A stretch of 64,000 bases of DNA from Streptomyces sp. NBC_00775. Its GTDB lineage: Bacteria; Actinomycetota; Actinomycetes; Streptomycetales; Streptomycetaceae. The notes beneath the pieces are model-generated. The model saw only the letters and a list, made by a program, of their open reading frames with translations, made no database searches and was not told the DNA's origin. Location: the NCBI RefSeq assembly GCF_036347135.1, contig NZ_CP108938.1, positions 6,324,001-6,388,000 of the forward strand. Direction: 5' to 3'. Of the stretch, positions 1-7,408 are shown piece by piece; the stretch's first letter is position 1; every line of letters begins with the position of its first letter. The position numbers and the translations under genes are program-made.

Positions 1-2
1 GC

Positions 3-71
3 GTGTTCTGGGCGATCCGCAGGCGCCGTACGGCCGACACCTCGCCCGTCTCCCTCCCCGAGGGCGTCTGA
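3..71 (+). CDS. C-terminal end of an upstream gene, probably an ECF cobalt/nickel transporter component (partial)
   Basis: Only the last 22 codons are in the window, read in the frame that stops with TGA at 69-71. The tail is basic and then polar (it ends SPVSLPEGV), as expected for a cytoplasmic C-terminus. The GTG start of cbiQ follows one base after the stop, which suggests a polycistronic mRNA. In actinobacterial cobalt ECF operons the gene before cbiQ is usually cbiM or cbiN, so this is probably the S-component. That is inferred from position alone. Confidence 0.45.
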   Translation: MFWAIRRRRTADTSPVSLPEGV

Positions 72-72
72 C

Positions 73-834
73 GTGGGCGCCGGTCACGCGCACAAGCTGT
101 ACCGGCACGGGCACTCGCCCGTGCACGCCCTGCCGCCGCACACCAAACTCGCCGCGGCCTTCGCCTTCGTGGTCGTGGTCGTCTCCACCCCGCGCGAGGC
201 GATGTGGGCGTTCGCCCTGTACGCCGCGCTGCTCGCGACGGTGGCGCACAAGGCCCGCGTACCGGCGGGTTTCCTCTTGAAGAGGCTGCTCATCGAGATC
301 CCGTTCGTCGCCTTCGCGGTACTGATGCCGTTCGTGGCGGAGGGCGAACGGGTGGACGTGCTCGGCATGTCGCTCAGCGTGAACGGCCTGTGGGGCGCGT
401 GGAACGTGCTCGCCAAGGGGACACTGGGCGTCGCCGCGTCCGTCCTGCTGGCCTCGACGACCGAACTGCGTGAACTGCTCCTCGGCCTCCAGCGGTTGAA
501 GCTCCCGCCGCTCCTCGTGCAGATCGCCTCCTTCATGATCCGGTACGGCGATGTCATCACGGACGAGATGCGGCGGATGCGGATCGCGCGGGAGTCGCGC
601 GGGTTCGAGGCCAGGGGCGTACGGCACTGGGGGGTGCTCGCGAAGTCGGCGGGCGCGCTGTTCATCCGCTCCTACGAACGCGGGGAGCGCGTGCATCTCG
701 CCATGGTGAGCCGGGGGTACGCCGGCTCGATGCCGGTCATCGACGAGGTGACCGCGTCCCGGGCGCAGTGGTCGTACGCCCTCGCCCTCCCGTTCGCCGC
801 CCTTGTCGTATGTCTGCTGGGATGGACGCTGTGA
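73..834 (+). CDS. cbiQ: Energy-coupling factor transporter transmembrane protein CbiQ (T component)
   Basis: The 253-residue product is an integral membrane protein with hydrophobic segments near residues 27-60, 70-90, 105-130 and 232-252. CbiQ/EcfT proteins link a substrate-binding S component to ATPases and power cobalt or nickel uptake. Visible family features are an Ala-Arg-Glu-Ser-Arg-Gly-Phe stretch near residue 175 and a second Arg-Gly-containing coupling segment near residue 215, which contact the ATPase grooves. The GTG start follows the previous stop by one base. The stop codon TGA overlaps the GTG start of cbiO in a GTGA junction, which implies translational coupling. Cobalt rather than nickel specificity is inferred from the family and cannot be read from this subunit. 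Confidence 0.88.
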   Translation: MGAGHAHKLYRHGHSPVHALPPHTKLAAAFAFVVVVVSTPREAMWAFALYAALLATVAHKARVPAGFLLKRLLIEIPFVAFAVLMPFVAEGERVDVLGMSLSVNGLWGAWNVLAKGTLGVAASVLLASTTELRELLLGLQRLKLPPLLVQIASFMIRYGDVITDEMRRMRIARESRGFEARGVRHWGVLAKSAGALFIRSYERGERVHLAMVSRGYAGSMPVIDEVTASRAQWSYALALPFAALVVCLLGWTL

Positions 835-1580
835 CTGCTTCTCTGGAGGTCTCCGGCCTCGCCTTCGCCTACCCCGACGGGCACCAGGCCCTCTTCGGCG
901 TCGACTTCCGTGTCGCGCGCGGCGAACGCGTCGCGCTGCTCGGCCCGAACGGCGCCGGCAAGACCACCCTCGTCCTGCACCTCAACGGCATCCTGAGCGG
1001 CGGCACCGGAACCGTCACGGTGGCCGGACTCCCGGTCGGCAAGCGGCACATGGCGGAGATCCGGCGCAAGGTCGGCATCGTCTTCCAGGACCCCGACGAC
1101 CAGCTGTTCATGCCGACCGTGCGCGAGGACGTCGCCTTCGGCCCGGCCGCGGCGGGGATGAAGGGCGCCGAGCTGGAGGAACGCGTCCGGACCGCCCTGG
1201 AACAGGTCGGCATGGAGGCCTTCGCCGACCGGCCCCCGCACCATCTGTCCTTCGGGCAGCGGCGCCGGGTGGCGGTCGCGACGGTCCTGGCGATGGAGCC
1301 GGAAATCCTGGTCCTCGACGAACCCTCGTCCAACCTCGACCCCGCCTCGCGGCGCGAACTCGCCGACATCCTGCGGTCCTTGGACGTCACCGTCCTCATG
1401 GTCACGCACGACCTGCCGTACGCCCTCGAACTGTGCCCCCGGTCGCTCGTCCTGAGCGACGGCGTGATCGCGGCCGACGGCAGGACCGGCGAACTCCTCT
1501 CCGACGACGCCCTCATGCGCACCCACCGTCTGGAGCTCCCCTTCGGCTTCGACCCGCGCTCCGTGACAATGGGCGCGTGA
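831..1580 (+). CDS. cbiO: Energy-coupling factor transporter ATP-binding protein CbiO
   Basis: This is the ABC ATPase subunit of the ECF importer. With the GTG at 831 the protein has 249 residues. The Walker A motif GPNGAGKTT is at residues 38-46. It is followed by a Q-loop (FQDPDDQ), a signature LSFGQRR and a Walker B/D-loop block (LVLDEPSSNLDP). The signature departs from canonical LSGGQ at the third position. The start at 831 makes the four-base GTGA overlap with the cbiQ stop; an ATG at 822 is a possible alternative. The gene ends in another GTGA overlap with the regulator that follows. Only one ATPase gene is visible, so the complex presumably uses a CbiO homodimer. Confidence 0.9.
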   Translation: MTASLEVSGLAFAYPDGHQALFGVDFRVARGERVALLGPNGAGKTTLVLHLNGILSGGTGTVTVAGLPVGKRHMAEIRRKVGIVFQDPDDQLFMPTVREDVAFGPAAAGMKGAELEERVRTALEQVGMEAFADRPPHHLSFGQRRRVAVATVLAMEPEILVLDEPSSNLDPASRRELADILRSLDVTVLMVTHDLPYALELCPRSLVLSDGVIAADGRTGELLSDDALMRTHRLELPFGFDPRSVTMGA

Positions 1581-2047
1581 CAGAACAAGAGGACGTCGGG
1601 CCGAACGGGTCGCTGCTGCTCGACGACCAGCTGTGCTTCGCGCTGTACGCCGCCCAGCGCGCCGTGACGGCCGCGTACCGCCCGCTGCTGGAGGAACTCG
1701 GTCTCACCTACCCGCAGTACCTCGTCCTGCTGGTCCTCTGGGAGCGCGGCGAGACCACGGTCAAGGAACTGGCGACCGCGCTGCACCTCGACTACGGCAC
1801 GGTGTCGCCGTTGCTCAAGCGGCTCGAGTCCGCGGGATTCGTGCGCCGTGAGCGCTCGGCGCACGACGAACGCTCCGTGCTCGTCGCGCTCACCGGGCGC
1901 GGCGAGCTGCTCAAGGAGCGCGCGGAGACCGTGCCGGAGGCGCTGCTGACGGCGACCGGGGTGAACGGCGCCGACGTCGCGCGCCTCCGGGAGGAACTGT
2001 GGCGCTTGGCGGAGTGTGCGGAGGGGGCGGCGGCGCGGGGGCGTTGA
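1577..2047 (+). CDS. ohrR: MarR-family regulator of the OhrR type (organic peroxide sensor)
   Basis: The 156-residue winged-helix protein has the OhrR hallmark of a single reactive cysteine near the N-terminus (Cys20, in DDQLCFALYAAQR). Oxidation by organic hydroperoxides at this residue releases DNA in characterised OhrR proteins. The recognition helix region is near residues 70-90 and the Asp-Glu-Arg wing near residue 99. The GTG start at 1577 overlaps the cbiO stop in GTGA, so the gene probably shares the transport operon message as well as any promoter of its own. The target gene ohr lies 223 bp downstream on the same strand, whereas many actinobacteria have the pair divergent. Autoregulation and repression of ohr are inferred from the family. 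Confidence 0.85.
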   Translation: MTEQEDVGPNGSLLLDDQLCFALYAAQRAVTAAYRPLLEELGLTYPQYLVLLVLWERGETTVKELATALHLDYGTVSPLLKRLESAGFVRRERSAHDERSVLVALTGRGELLKERAETVPEALLTATGVNGADVARLREELWRLAECAEGAAARGR

Positions 2048-2166
2048 GGCGCGCCGGGCTTGCGCGGTGACCGCCGGGCGCGCTGCCGCCCCCGGGCCCC
2101 GCCCCGTCACGGGTTACCCACGGTTTCCACCCCCTGGTAATACAGACGTCCGTACCGGCGAGTACC

Positions 2167-2200
2167 TTGTGCACGATGTACTTGCACACTTCTGTGTTGC
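2167..2200. promoter_or_regulatory. Candidate OhrR operator/promoter region upstream of ohr
   Basis: The 223-bp gap before ohr contains an AT-richer stretch with overlapping inverted half-sites. TTGTGCAC (2167-2174) faces TTGCACAC (2182-2189), and CACA/TGTG arms with a 4-bp spacer are centred near 2192. The position, roughly 70-100 bp before the ohr start, suits a repressor site. The assignment to OhrR is an inference from the gene pair. Confidence 0.35.
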
Positions 2201-2270
2201 GTGCCGTTTTGTTCGCAGTCGCGCCCGCTGATGTGCCCGTCGTGTTGTACGCCCTGGGGGAGGTCCTGCC

Positions 2271-2717
2271 GTGATCGATGGCACCGTTGTCGACACCCGC
2301 CCGACGAAGATCATGTACGTCGCCGAGGCCACCGCGCATGGTGGCAGGGACGGCTATGTGACCAGTCAGGACGGCCAGCTGGAGCTGAAGGTCGCGATGC
2401 CGCCCGCGCTCGGTGGCGACGGCAACGGCACGAACCCGGAGCAGTTGTTCGCGGCCGGTTACAGCGCCTGCTTCCACAACGCGCTGGTGCTGGTGGGCCG
2501 CCGCGCCGGGTTCGACCTCTCCGGCTCCACGGTCGCCGCGAAGGTCGGGATCGGCCCGAACAAGCAGCGCGGCTACGGCCTCGCGGTCGCTCTGAGTGTG
2601 TCGCTCCCCGTCGTCGACCAGGACGTCGCGACGAAGCTCGTGGACGAGGCCCACGAAGTCTGCCCGTACTCGAACGCCACCCGCGGCAACATCGAGGTCA
2701 CGATCCTGCTGGGCTAG
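2271..2717 (+). CDS. ohr: Organic hydroperoxide resistance protein (Ohr/OsmC family peroxiredoxin)
   Basis: At 148 residues this is a full-length Ohr protein. The two redox cysteines are visible: Cys67 in AAGYSACFHNAL and Cys131 in HEVCPYSNAT. Ohr enzymes reduce fatty-acid and other organic hydroperoxides using lipoyl-dependent thiols as electron donor, in the cytoplasm. The peroxidatic cysteine is followed by the F-H-N-A-L helix, as usual, and the C-terminus ends with the family's IEVTILL-type strand. The ATG at 2271 follows a GGGGGAGG-like ribosome site. The OhrR-type gene just upstream is the likely repressor. Confidence 0.93.
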   Translation: MIDGTVVDTRPTKIMYVAEATAHGGRDGYVTSQDGQLELKVAMPPALGGDGNGTNPEQLFAAGYSACFHNALVLVGRRAGFDLSGSTVAAKVGIGPNKQRGYGLAVALSVSLPVVDQDVATKLVDEAHEVCPYSNATRGNIEVTILLG

Positions 2718-2784
2718 GAATCGACGCCGGTACGTGCGTGTTGCACTCACCGTTGGCACAGGTGAGGCGACAAGGAGCGCGGGC

Positions 2785-3945
2785 GTGGACGTGAACGGCA
2801 CAGTGGCCGAGGGCTTCGAGCCGGTCGGGGAAGCGTTCGTACGCAACTTCGAGGTGCTCGGGGACCGGGGCGCCGCCGTCACCGTGTACCGCGACGGGCA
2901 CAAGGTCGTCGACCTGTGGGCCGGCACGCGGGACGTCGACGGCACCGAGCCCTGGCGGCACGGCACCGCGCAGATCGTGCGCTCGGCGACCAAGGGCGTC
3001 GCCGCCGCCGTACTCCTGATGCTCGCCCAGCGCGGGGAACTCGACCTGGACGCTCCGGTCGGCCGCTACTGGCCGGAGTACAAGGCGGCGGGCAAGGAAC
3101 GGACGCTCGTCCGGCATGTGCTCGCGCACCGGGCCGGGGTGCCCGTTCTCGACCGTCCGCTCACCCTCACCGAGGCGGCGGACCCCGGCCTGGCGGCCGC
3201 GACGGTGGCCGCGCAGGCGCCGGTGTGGGAGCCGGGCGCGGACCACGGCTATCACGCGCAGACGTACAGCTGGCTGACCGGTGAGCTGGTCCGGCGGGTG
3301 ACCGGGCGCTCGATCGGCGAGTGGATCGCGGACGAGATCGCGGGGCCGCTGGGGCTGGATCTGTGGGTCGGGCTGCCGGCGGCGGAGACGGGCCGGGTGG
3401 GGCGGGTCGCGCAGATCGAGGCCCCGTCGGCGCCGGGCGGCCTGAAGACCCGGCCGAAGCGGGCCGTCTCCGAGGCGTACGCGGATCCGGACAGTCTCAC
3501 CCGCCGTGCCTTCGCCGCGATCACCCCGATGCCCGACGAGAACGACCCGGCGTACCTGGCGGCGGTCCTGCCCGCCTCCAACGGCATCGCCACGGCCGAG
3601 GGCCTCGCCCGCTTCTACGCCGCGCTGATCGGAGAGGTCGACGGCGTGCGGCTGTTCACGCCGGACACCGTCGAACTGGCCCGCGCGGAACAGTCCGCGG
3701 GCCCCGACCGCGTCCTGGTCGTCAACACCCGCTTCGGCCTCGGCTACATGCTCCACGGCGCGGCCTCGCCCCTGCTCTCCCCGGGCTCCTTCGGCCACCC
3801 CGGCCGCGGCGGCGCCCTCGGCTTCGCCGACCCCGAGTCGGGGATCGCCCTCGGGTACGTGACCAACGGCTTCCGCAAGAGCGTGACGGCGGACGCACGG
3901 GCGCAGGCGCTGGTACGGGCGGTACGGACGGCGATCGACGCGTAG
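2785..3945 (+). CDS. Serine hydrolase of the beta-lactamase/EstB family
   Basis: The 386-residue protein has the class C beta-lactamase fold signature. The Ser-x-x-Lys motif SATK is at residues 67-70. A Tyr-Ser-Trp triplet at 161-163 stands in the YxN position, and a His-Pro-Gly (GHPGRGG) motif lies near residue 340 in place of KTG. This combination is typical of cytoplasmic esterases and lactamase-like hydrolases rather than true penicillinases. There is no signal peptide. The GTG at 2785 is chosen because AAGGAG lies about 7 bases upstream; the reading frame is open further upstream without a better site. The substrate is unknown. Confidence 0.82.
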   Translation: MDVNGTVAEGFEPVGEAFVRNFEVLGDRGAAVTVYRDGHKVVDLWAGTRDVDGTEPWRHGTAQIVRSATKGVAAAVLLMLAQRGELDLDAPVGRYWPEYKAAGKERTLVRHVLAHRAGVPVLDRPLTLTEAADPGLAAATVAAQAPVWEPGADHGYHAQTYSWLTGELVRRVTGRSIGEWIADEIAGPLGLDLWVGLPAAETGRVGRVAQIEAPSAPGGLKTRPKRAVSEAYADPDSLTRRAFAAITPMPDENDPAYLAAVLPASNGIATAEGLARFYAALIGEVDGVRLFTPDTVELARAEQSAGPDRVLVVNTRFGLGYMLHGAASPLLSPGSFGHPGRGGALGFADPESGIALGYVTNGFRKSVTADARAQALVRAVRTAIDA

Positions 3946-4001
3946 CCGGAGGAGGCGCGGGCGGGGACGGGAGCGGGGGGCGGGTCGCGACGGCTCCCGC
4001 A

Positions 4002-4033
4002 CTAACCCGCTAACCCGCTAACCCGCTAACCCG
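4002..4033. repeat. Four perfect tandem copies of an 8-bp unit (CTAACCCG)
   Basis: CTAACCCG is repeated four times without change between two convergent genes. The last copy supplies the TAG stop of the minus-strand EamA gene, so copy number changes here could alter where that protein ends. This type of array arises by slipped-strand mispairing. Confidence 0.9.
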
Positions 4034-4871
4034 CGTGCAGCATCAGCCCGATCCCCACCACCAGCAGCCCCGCCGCCGCGATCCGCGGCGCCCCGAACCG
4101 TTCCTTGAAGAAGACCGCCCCGATGGCCGCGCCGACGATGATCGAGGACTCGCGCAGGGCGGCGATCGGTGCCAGTTCGGCCCGCGTCTGGGCCCACAGG
4201 ACCAGCCCGTACGCCGACACGGAGAGCGCCGCGCCGAGGAGGCCGACGGCGGCGTACGGCCGTAGGACCGACACGAACTCGCGGCGCCAGCGGTACCCCG
4301 CGTACACCGGGATCGCCACACCCTCGATGGCCATCAGCCAGGCGATGTAGCCGAGGGCGGAGCCGGACGCGCGTACGCCCAGACCGTCCACCACGGTGTA
4401 CGCGGCGATCGATACGCCGGTCGCCAACGCCGCTCCGATCGCGGCCCAGTGGGGGCGCTGCCCGCGCAGCCCCCACAGCGCGACGCCCGTCAGCCCCGCG
4501 CAGGACAGCGCGATCCCGGACGCCGCCCACCCGTCGGGCACCTCGTGCGCGAAGACCGCCGCCAGCGCCGTGACGACCAGCGGAGCGGTCCCGCGGGCGA
4601 TCGGATACGCCTGCCCGAAGTCGCCGAGCCGGAACGAGCGCATCAGCAGGACGTAGTACGCGACATGGATCACGGCCGACACCATGAGGTACGGCCAGGC
4701 CCCGGACGCCGGGACCGCCACGAACGGCACCATGGCGAGGCCGATCAGCGTGCCGCCGCCCGCGATCAGGGTGAAGCCGACCAGCTTGTCGTCGATGCGG
4801 TGCGCGAGCGCGTTCCAGCTGGCGTGGGTGACCGCGGCGAGCAGCACCGCCGCGGTGACGAGCGGCGTCAC
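4026..4871 (-). CDS. EamA-family (DMT superfamily) permease
   Basis: The 281-residue protein has about ten hydrophobic segments in two repeated halves, the pattern of drug/metabolite transporters with two EamA domains. The N-terminal half carries the family's SWNALAH and YPIARGTAPL-type segments. The C-terminal half contains a LRESSIIVGA-type stretch before the last helices. The GTG start at 4871 overlaps the TGA stop of the upstream deacylase gene (GTGA), so the two are translationally coupled. The substrate cannot be predicted; EamA proteins export amino acids, nucleosides or other small metabolites. Confidence 0.85.
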   Translation of the reverse strand: MTPLVTAAVLLAAVTHASWNALAHRIDDKLVGFTLIAGGGTLIGLAMVPFVAVPASGAWPYLMVSAVIHVAYYVLLMRSFRLGDFGQAYPIARGTAPLVVTALAAVFAHEVPDGWAASGIALSCAGLTGVALWGLRGQRPHWAAIGAALATGVSIAAYTVVDGLGVRASGSALGYIAWLMAIEGVAIPVYAGYRWRREFVSVLRPYAAVGLLGAALSVSAYGLVLWAQTRAELAPIAALRESSIIVGAAIGAVFFKERFGAPRIAAAGLLVVGIGLMLHAG

Positions 4872-5428
4872 GCCGTTCGCTCGCGCACGTCCACCAGGGT
4901 GCCGCCGGCGTGGGCGATCAGGCTCTTCGGGTCCATCGGGAAGACGGCGTGCGGTGTGCCCGCCGCGGCCCACACCGTGTCGTGGTCGAGCAGCGAACGG
5001 TCCGCCAGGACACGGGTTCTGGTGCGGTGTCCGAAGGGCGGTACGCCACCGATCGCGTACCCCGTCGTCTCCCGCACCAGGTCCACCTTGGCCCGCGTCA
5101 CCTTCTCGGCGCCCAGCTCCCGCCGTACGAGCTCCACGTCGACCCGTGACGCGCCGTCCATCAGGACCAGCACCGGCACCCCGTCCGCCGCGAAGATCAG
5201 CGACTTGCAGATCTGGCTCAGCTCACAGCCGATCGCGGCGGCGGCCTCGGCGGCGGTGCGGGTCGCGTCGGGGAAGCGGCGGATACGCCCGGTGACCTCG
5301 TCGAGGCCCAGCTCTTGGAGGGCTTGGGCGAAACGGGGGTGGGCCGCGTTCTCGGTAGTGGCGTTCTCGGTGTTGGCGTTCTTGGCGGGGGAGTGTTCTT
5401 CGGCGGCGTTCGACTCGGTGGCGGTCAT
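4868..5428 (-). CDS. YbaK/EbsC-family protein (probable aminoacyl-tRNA deacylase)
   Basis: The 186-residue protein carries the YbaK/ProX fold. It has the helix-strand segment CELSQICKSLIF with the conserved lysine, then MDGASRVD, then the glycine-rich GYAIGGVPPFGH motif that lines the deacylase pocket. Family members hydrolyse mischarged Cys- or Ala-tRNA. About 35 residues before the domain are low-complexity (NAANTEN and TTENAA-type repeats), and the start is therefore uncertain. The frame stays open upstream past a second ATG at 5572. The ATG at 5428 gives the shorter protein. The product is coupled by a GTGA overlap to the EamA permease gene downstream. Confidence 0.82.
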   Translation of the reverse strand: MTATESNAAEEHSPAKNANTENATTENAAHPRFAQALQELGLDEVTGRIRRFPDATRTAAEAAAAIGCELSQICKSLIFAADGVPVLVLMDGASRVDVELVRRELGAEKVTRAKVDLVRETTGYAIGGVPPFGHRTRTRVLADRSLLDHDTVWAAAGTPHAVFPMDPKSLIAHAGGTLVDVRERTA

Positions 5429-5631
5429 GAACGGCACGCTAGCGGTCGGTGTACGAGGCACGCGACCGAGTTCATAGTCCCACCAGAAGCGCCACAGCGG
5501 GGCGTTGACGAGGGATGCCGCGTACCGGGGGAAGGGGGTCGGGGGGTCGTTGACGATGTTCCCCACTGACATCGCCCCCGAGCCCAACTCCCCGCCCAAC
5601 TTCTTGCCTGGCTCCCGGCCCAACTCCCGGA

Positions 5632-7305
5632 CTAGCTCCCCGCCCTCAGCAGCGCCGCCACGATCGGCCCCGCCGTGTCGCCCCCGTGGCCGCCCTGCTG
5701 CACGACGCCCGCAGCCGCGAGGTCGCCCTTCCAGGCCGTGAACCAGCCGTTCGGCTTGTCCTGGCCGTCGACCTCGGCTGAGCCCGTCTTGGCGCCGTAA
5801 TTGGGGCCGAGCCCGGACATGGCCTCGGCGGCGGTGCCGTACGCCGCTGTGTACTGCATGACTTCGCGGAGCTGGGAGAGCGTGGACGCGGACATGGTGC
5901 GGGACGCCGTGGCCAGCGTGCGGTGGTCGACCGTCGGGGACACCAGGTAGGGCTGGTGGAAGGTGCCCGCCTGGACCGTGGAGGCGACCGACGCCATGTT
6001 CAGCGGGTTCATGCGGACGCCGCCCTGGCCCATCAGGGACGCCGCCATCTGTGCGGCGCTCTGCACCGGCACCGAGCCGTCGAAGGTCGGGACGCCGATG
6101 GCCCAGTTGTTCATGCTCAGCCCGAAGACCTGCTGGGCCTGCTTGGTCAGGTCGTCGTTCTCCAGCTTCTTCGCCTGCGTGATGAAGGCCGTGTTGCAGG
6201 ACCGCGCGAAGCTCAGCTTGAACGTGCCGTTCTTGATCTGGAAGTCGTCGTCGTTGTGGAACTTCCAGCCGCCGTACGTCGCCGTCTTGGGGCACGGGTG
6301 CGCCTTGTCGGCGGAGGCCAGGCCCTTGTCGAAGAGCAGCGAGGCGGTGATGACCTTCATCGTGGAGCCGGGGGCGAGGGAGCCCTGGAAGGCGGTGTTG
6401 AAGCCGTGGCTGCTGTTCGCGACGGCGAGGATCTCACCGGTCGAGGGGCGCATCAGGACCACCGACGCCTTCGCCTTGGCGGCCACCTGCTGCTCGGCGT
6501 CCGCCTGGAGGGTCGGGCTGAGGGTCGTCTTCACGGTCCCCGGGGTGCCCTCGCTGAGCGTCAGCAGGGTCTTGTCGGGGGTCTTCTGGGTGCCCTTCTT
6601 CGCGGCCTTGCGGACCACGCGCAGCTCGATGCCCGCCTTGCCGCCGGCCGTCTTGCCGTACTTCTCGCGCAGTCCGTCGAGGACCGTGCCCAGGGAGGGG
6701 TATTTGGCGGTGGTCAGCTCCCCGCCGTTCCGGTCGAGGGCGGTGACCGGGGGCGTGCCCGACGCGCCCGTGACGAGCCGGTCGCCGTCCTGGAGGTCCG
6801 GGTGCACGACGGACGACTTCCAGCCGACCAGCGCGACACCGTCCTTGGCACGTCGCACGACCGTCAGCTTCGACTCGTACGAGAGCGGCTTGCTCTTGCC
6901 CTTGTACGTGACGGTGGCCTTGACGGTGAACGGGACGGCGGTGCCCGACCGCTTGCCGCTCGTCAGGGTCACGCCGGTGATGTGCGCGTCCTTGCCGTAG
7001 CCGGTCAGCGCGGTGGTCGCGGCGGCCGAGTCGTCGGTGGCGGCGGCCGCCTTCGCGACGTCGCCGCTCTGCCAGGCGGTGAGGAAGGCCGCGGCCGTGG
7101 TGCGCACTTCGGCCGCCGACAGCGGGCCGGTCTTCACGGCCTTGTGGTCGGCGGTCGTCGTCGTACGGTCGTCGGCCGCCGCACCGCCGCCGTACAGGCT
7201 GTAGGCGCCGAGCGCCCCGCCGGCGACGACCACGGCGATCAGCCCGCCGAGCACGGCGGGCTGCTTCGTCTTCCGTCGCTCGGCGACGCGCCTTCTCTTG
7301 CCCAC
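5632..7305 (-). CDS. Penicillin-binding protein, transpeptidase with MecA_N-like domain
   Basis: The 557-residue class B-type PBP has a membrane anchor at residues 19-38. An NTF2-like (MecA N-terminal) domain follows at about 60-170, then a dimerisation region and a transpeptidase domain. The three active-site motifs are intact: Ser314-Thr-Met-Lys317, Ser369-Cys-Asn371 and Lys506-Thr-Gly508. The enzyme should cross-link peptidoglycan on the outer membrane face. It is a tandem paralogue of the gene at 7409-9052, with 103 bp between them and the same orientation and layout. The PMT-type mannosyltransferase gene lies upstream on the same strand. MecA_N-type PBPs in Streptomyces are accessory, non-essential transpeptidases. 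Confidence 0.9.
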   Translation of the reverse strand: MGKRRRVAERRKTKQPAVLGGLIAVVVAGGALGAYSLYGGGAAADDRTTTTADHKAVKTGPLSAAEVRTTAAAFLTAWQSGDVAKAAAATDDSAAATTALTGYGKDAHITGVTLTSGKRSGTAVPFTVKATVTYKGKSKPLSYESKLTVVRRAKDGVALVGWKSSVVHPDLQDGDRLVTGASGTPPVTALDRNGGELTTAKYPSLGTVLDGLREKYGKTAGGKAGIELRVVRKAAKKGTQKTPDKTLLTLSEGTPGTVKTTLSPTLQADAEQQVAAKAKASVVLMRPSTGEILAVANSSHGFNTAFQGSLAPGSTMKVITASLLFDKGLASADKAHPCPKTATYGGWKFHNDDDFQIKNGTFKLSFARSCNTAFITQAKKLENDDLTKQAQQVFGLSMNNWAIGVPTFDGSVPVQSAAQMAASLMGQGGVRMNPLNMASVASTVQAGTFHQPYLVSPTVDHRTLATASRTMSASTLSQLREVMQYTAAYGTAAEAMSGLGPNYGAKTGSAEVDGQDKPNGWFTAWKGDLAAAGVVQQGGHGGDTAGPIVAALLRAGS

Positions 7306-7408
7306 AGCTCCAAGTCCTCCGCTGTCCCCTGATGCCCCCGTGCCTCACGCTGCTCGGACTGCTCAACGAGAAGCATCAGCCTAGGGTCCCGCCCTGTGAG
7401 GGGTGACT

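Noticed and set aside
2785..3945. Class C beta-lactamase conferring resistance
   Set aside because: It lacks a signal peptide, YxN reads Tyr-Ser-Trp and KTG is replaced by HPG; these features fit esterase-like hydrolases.
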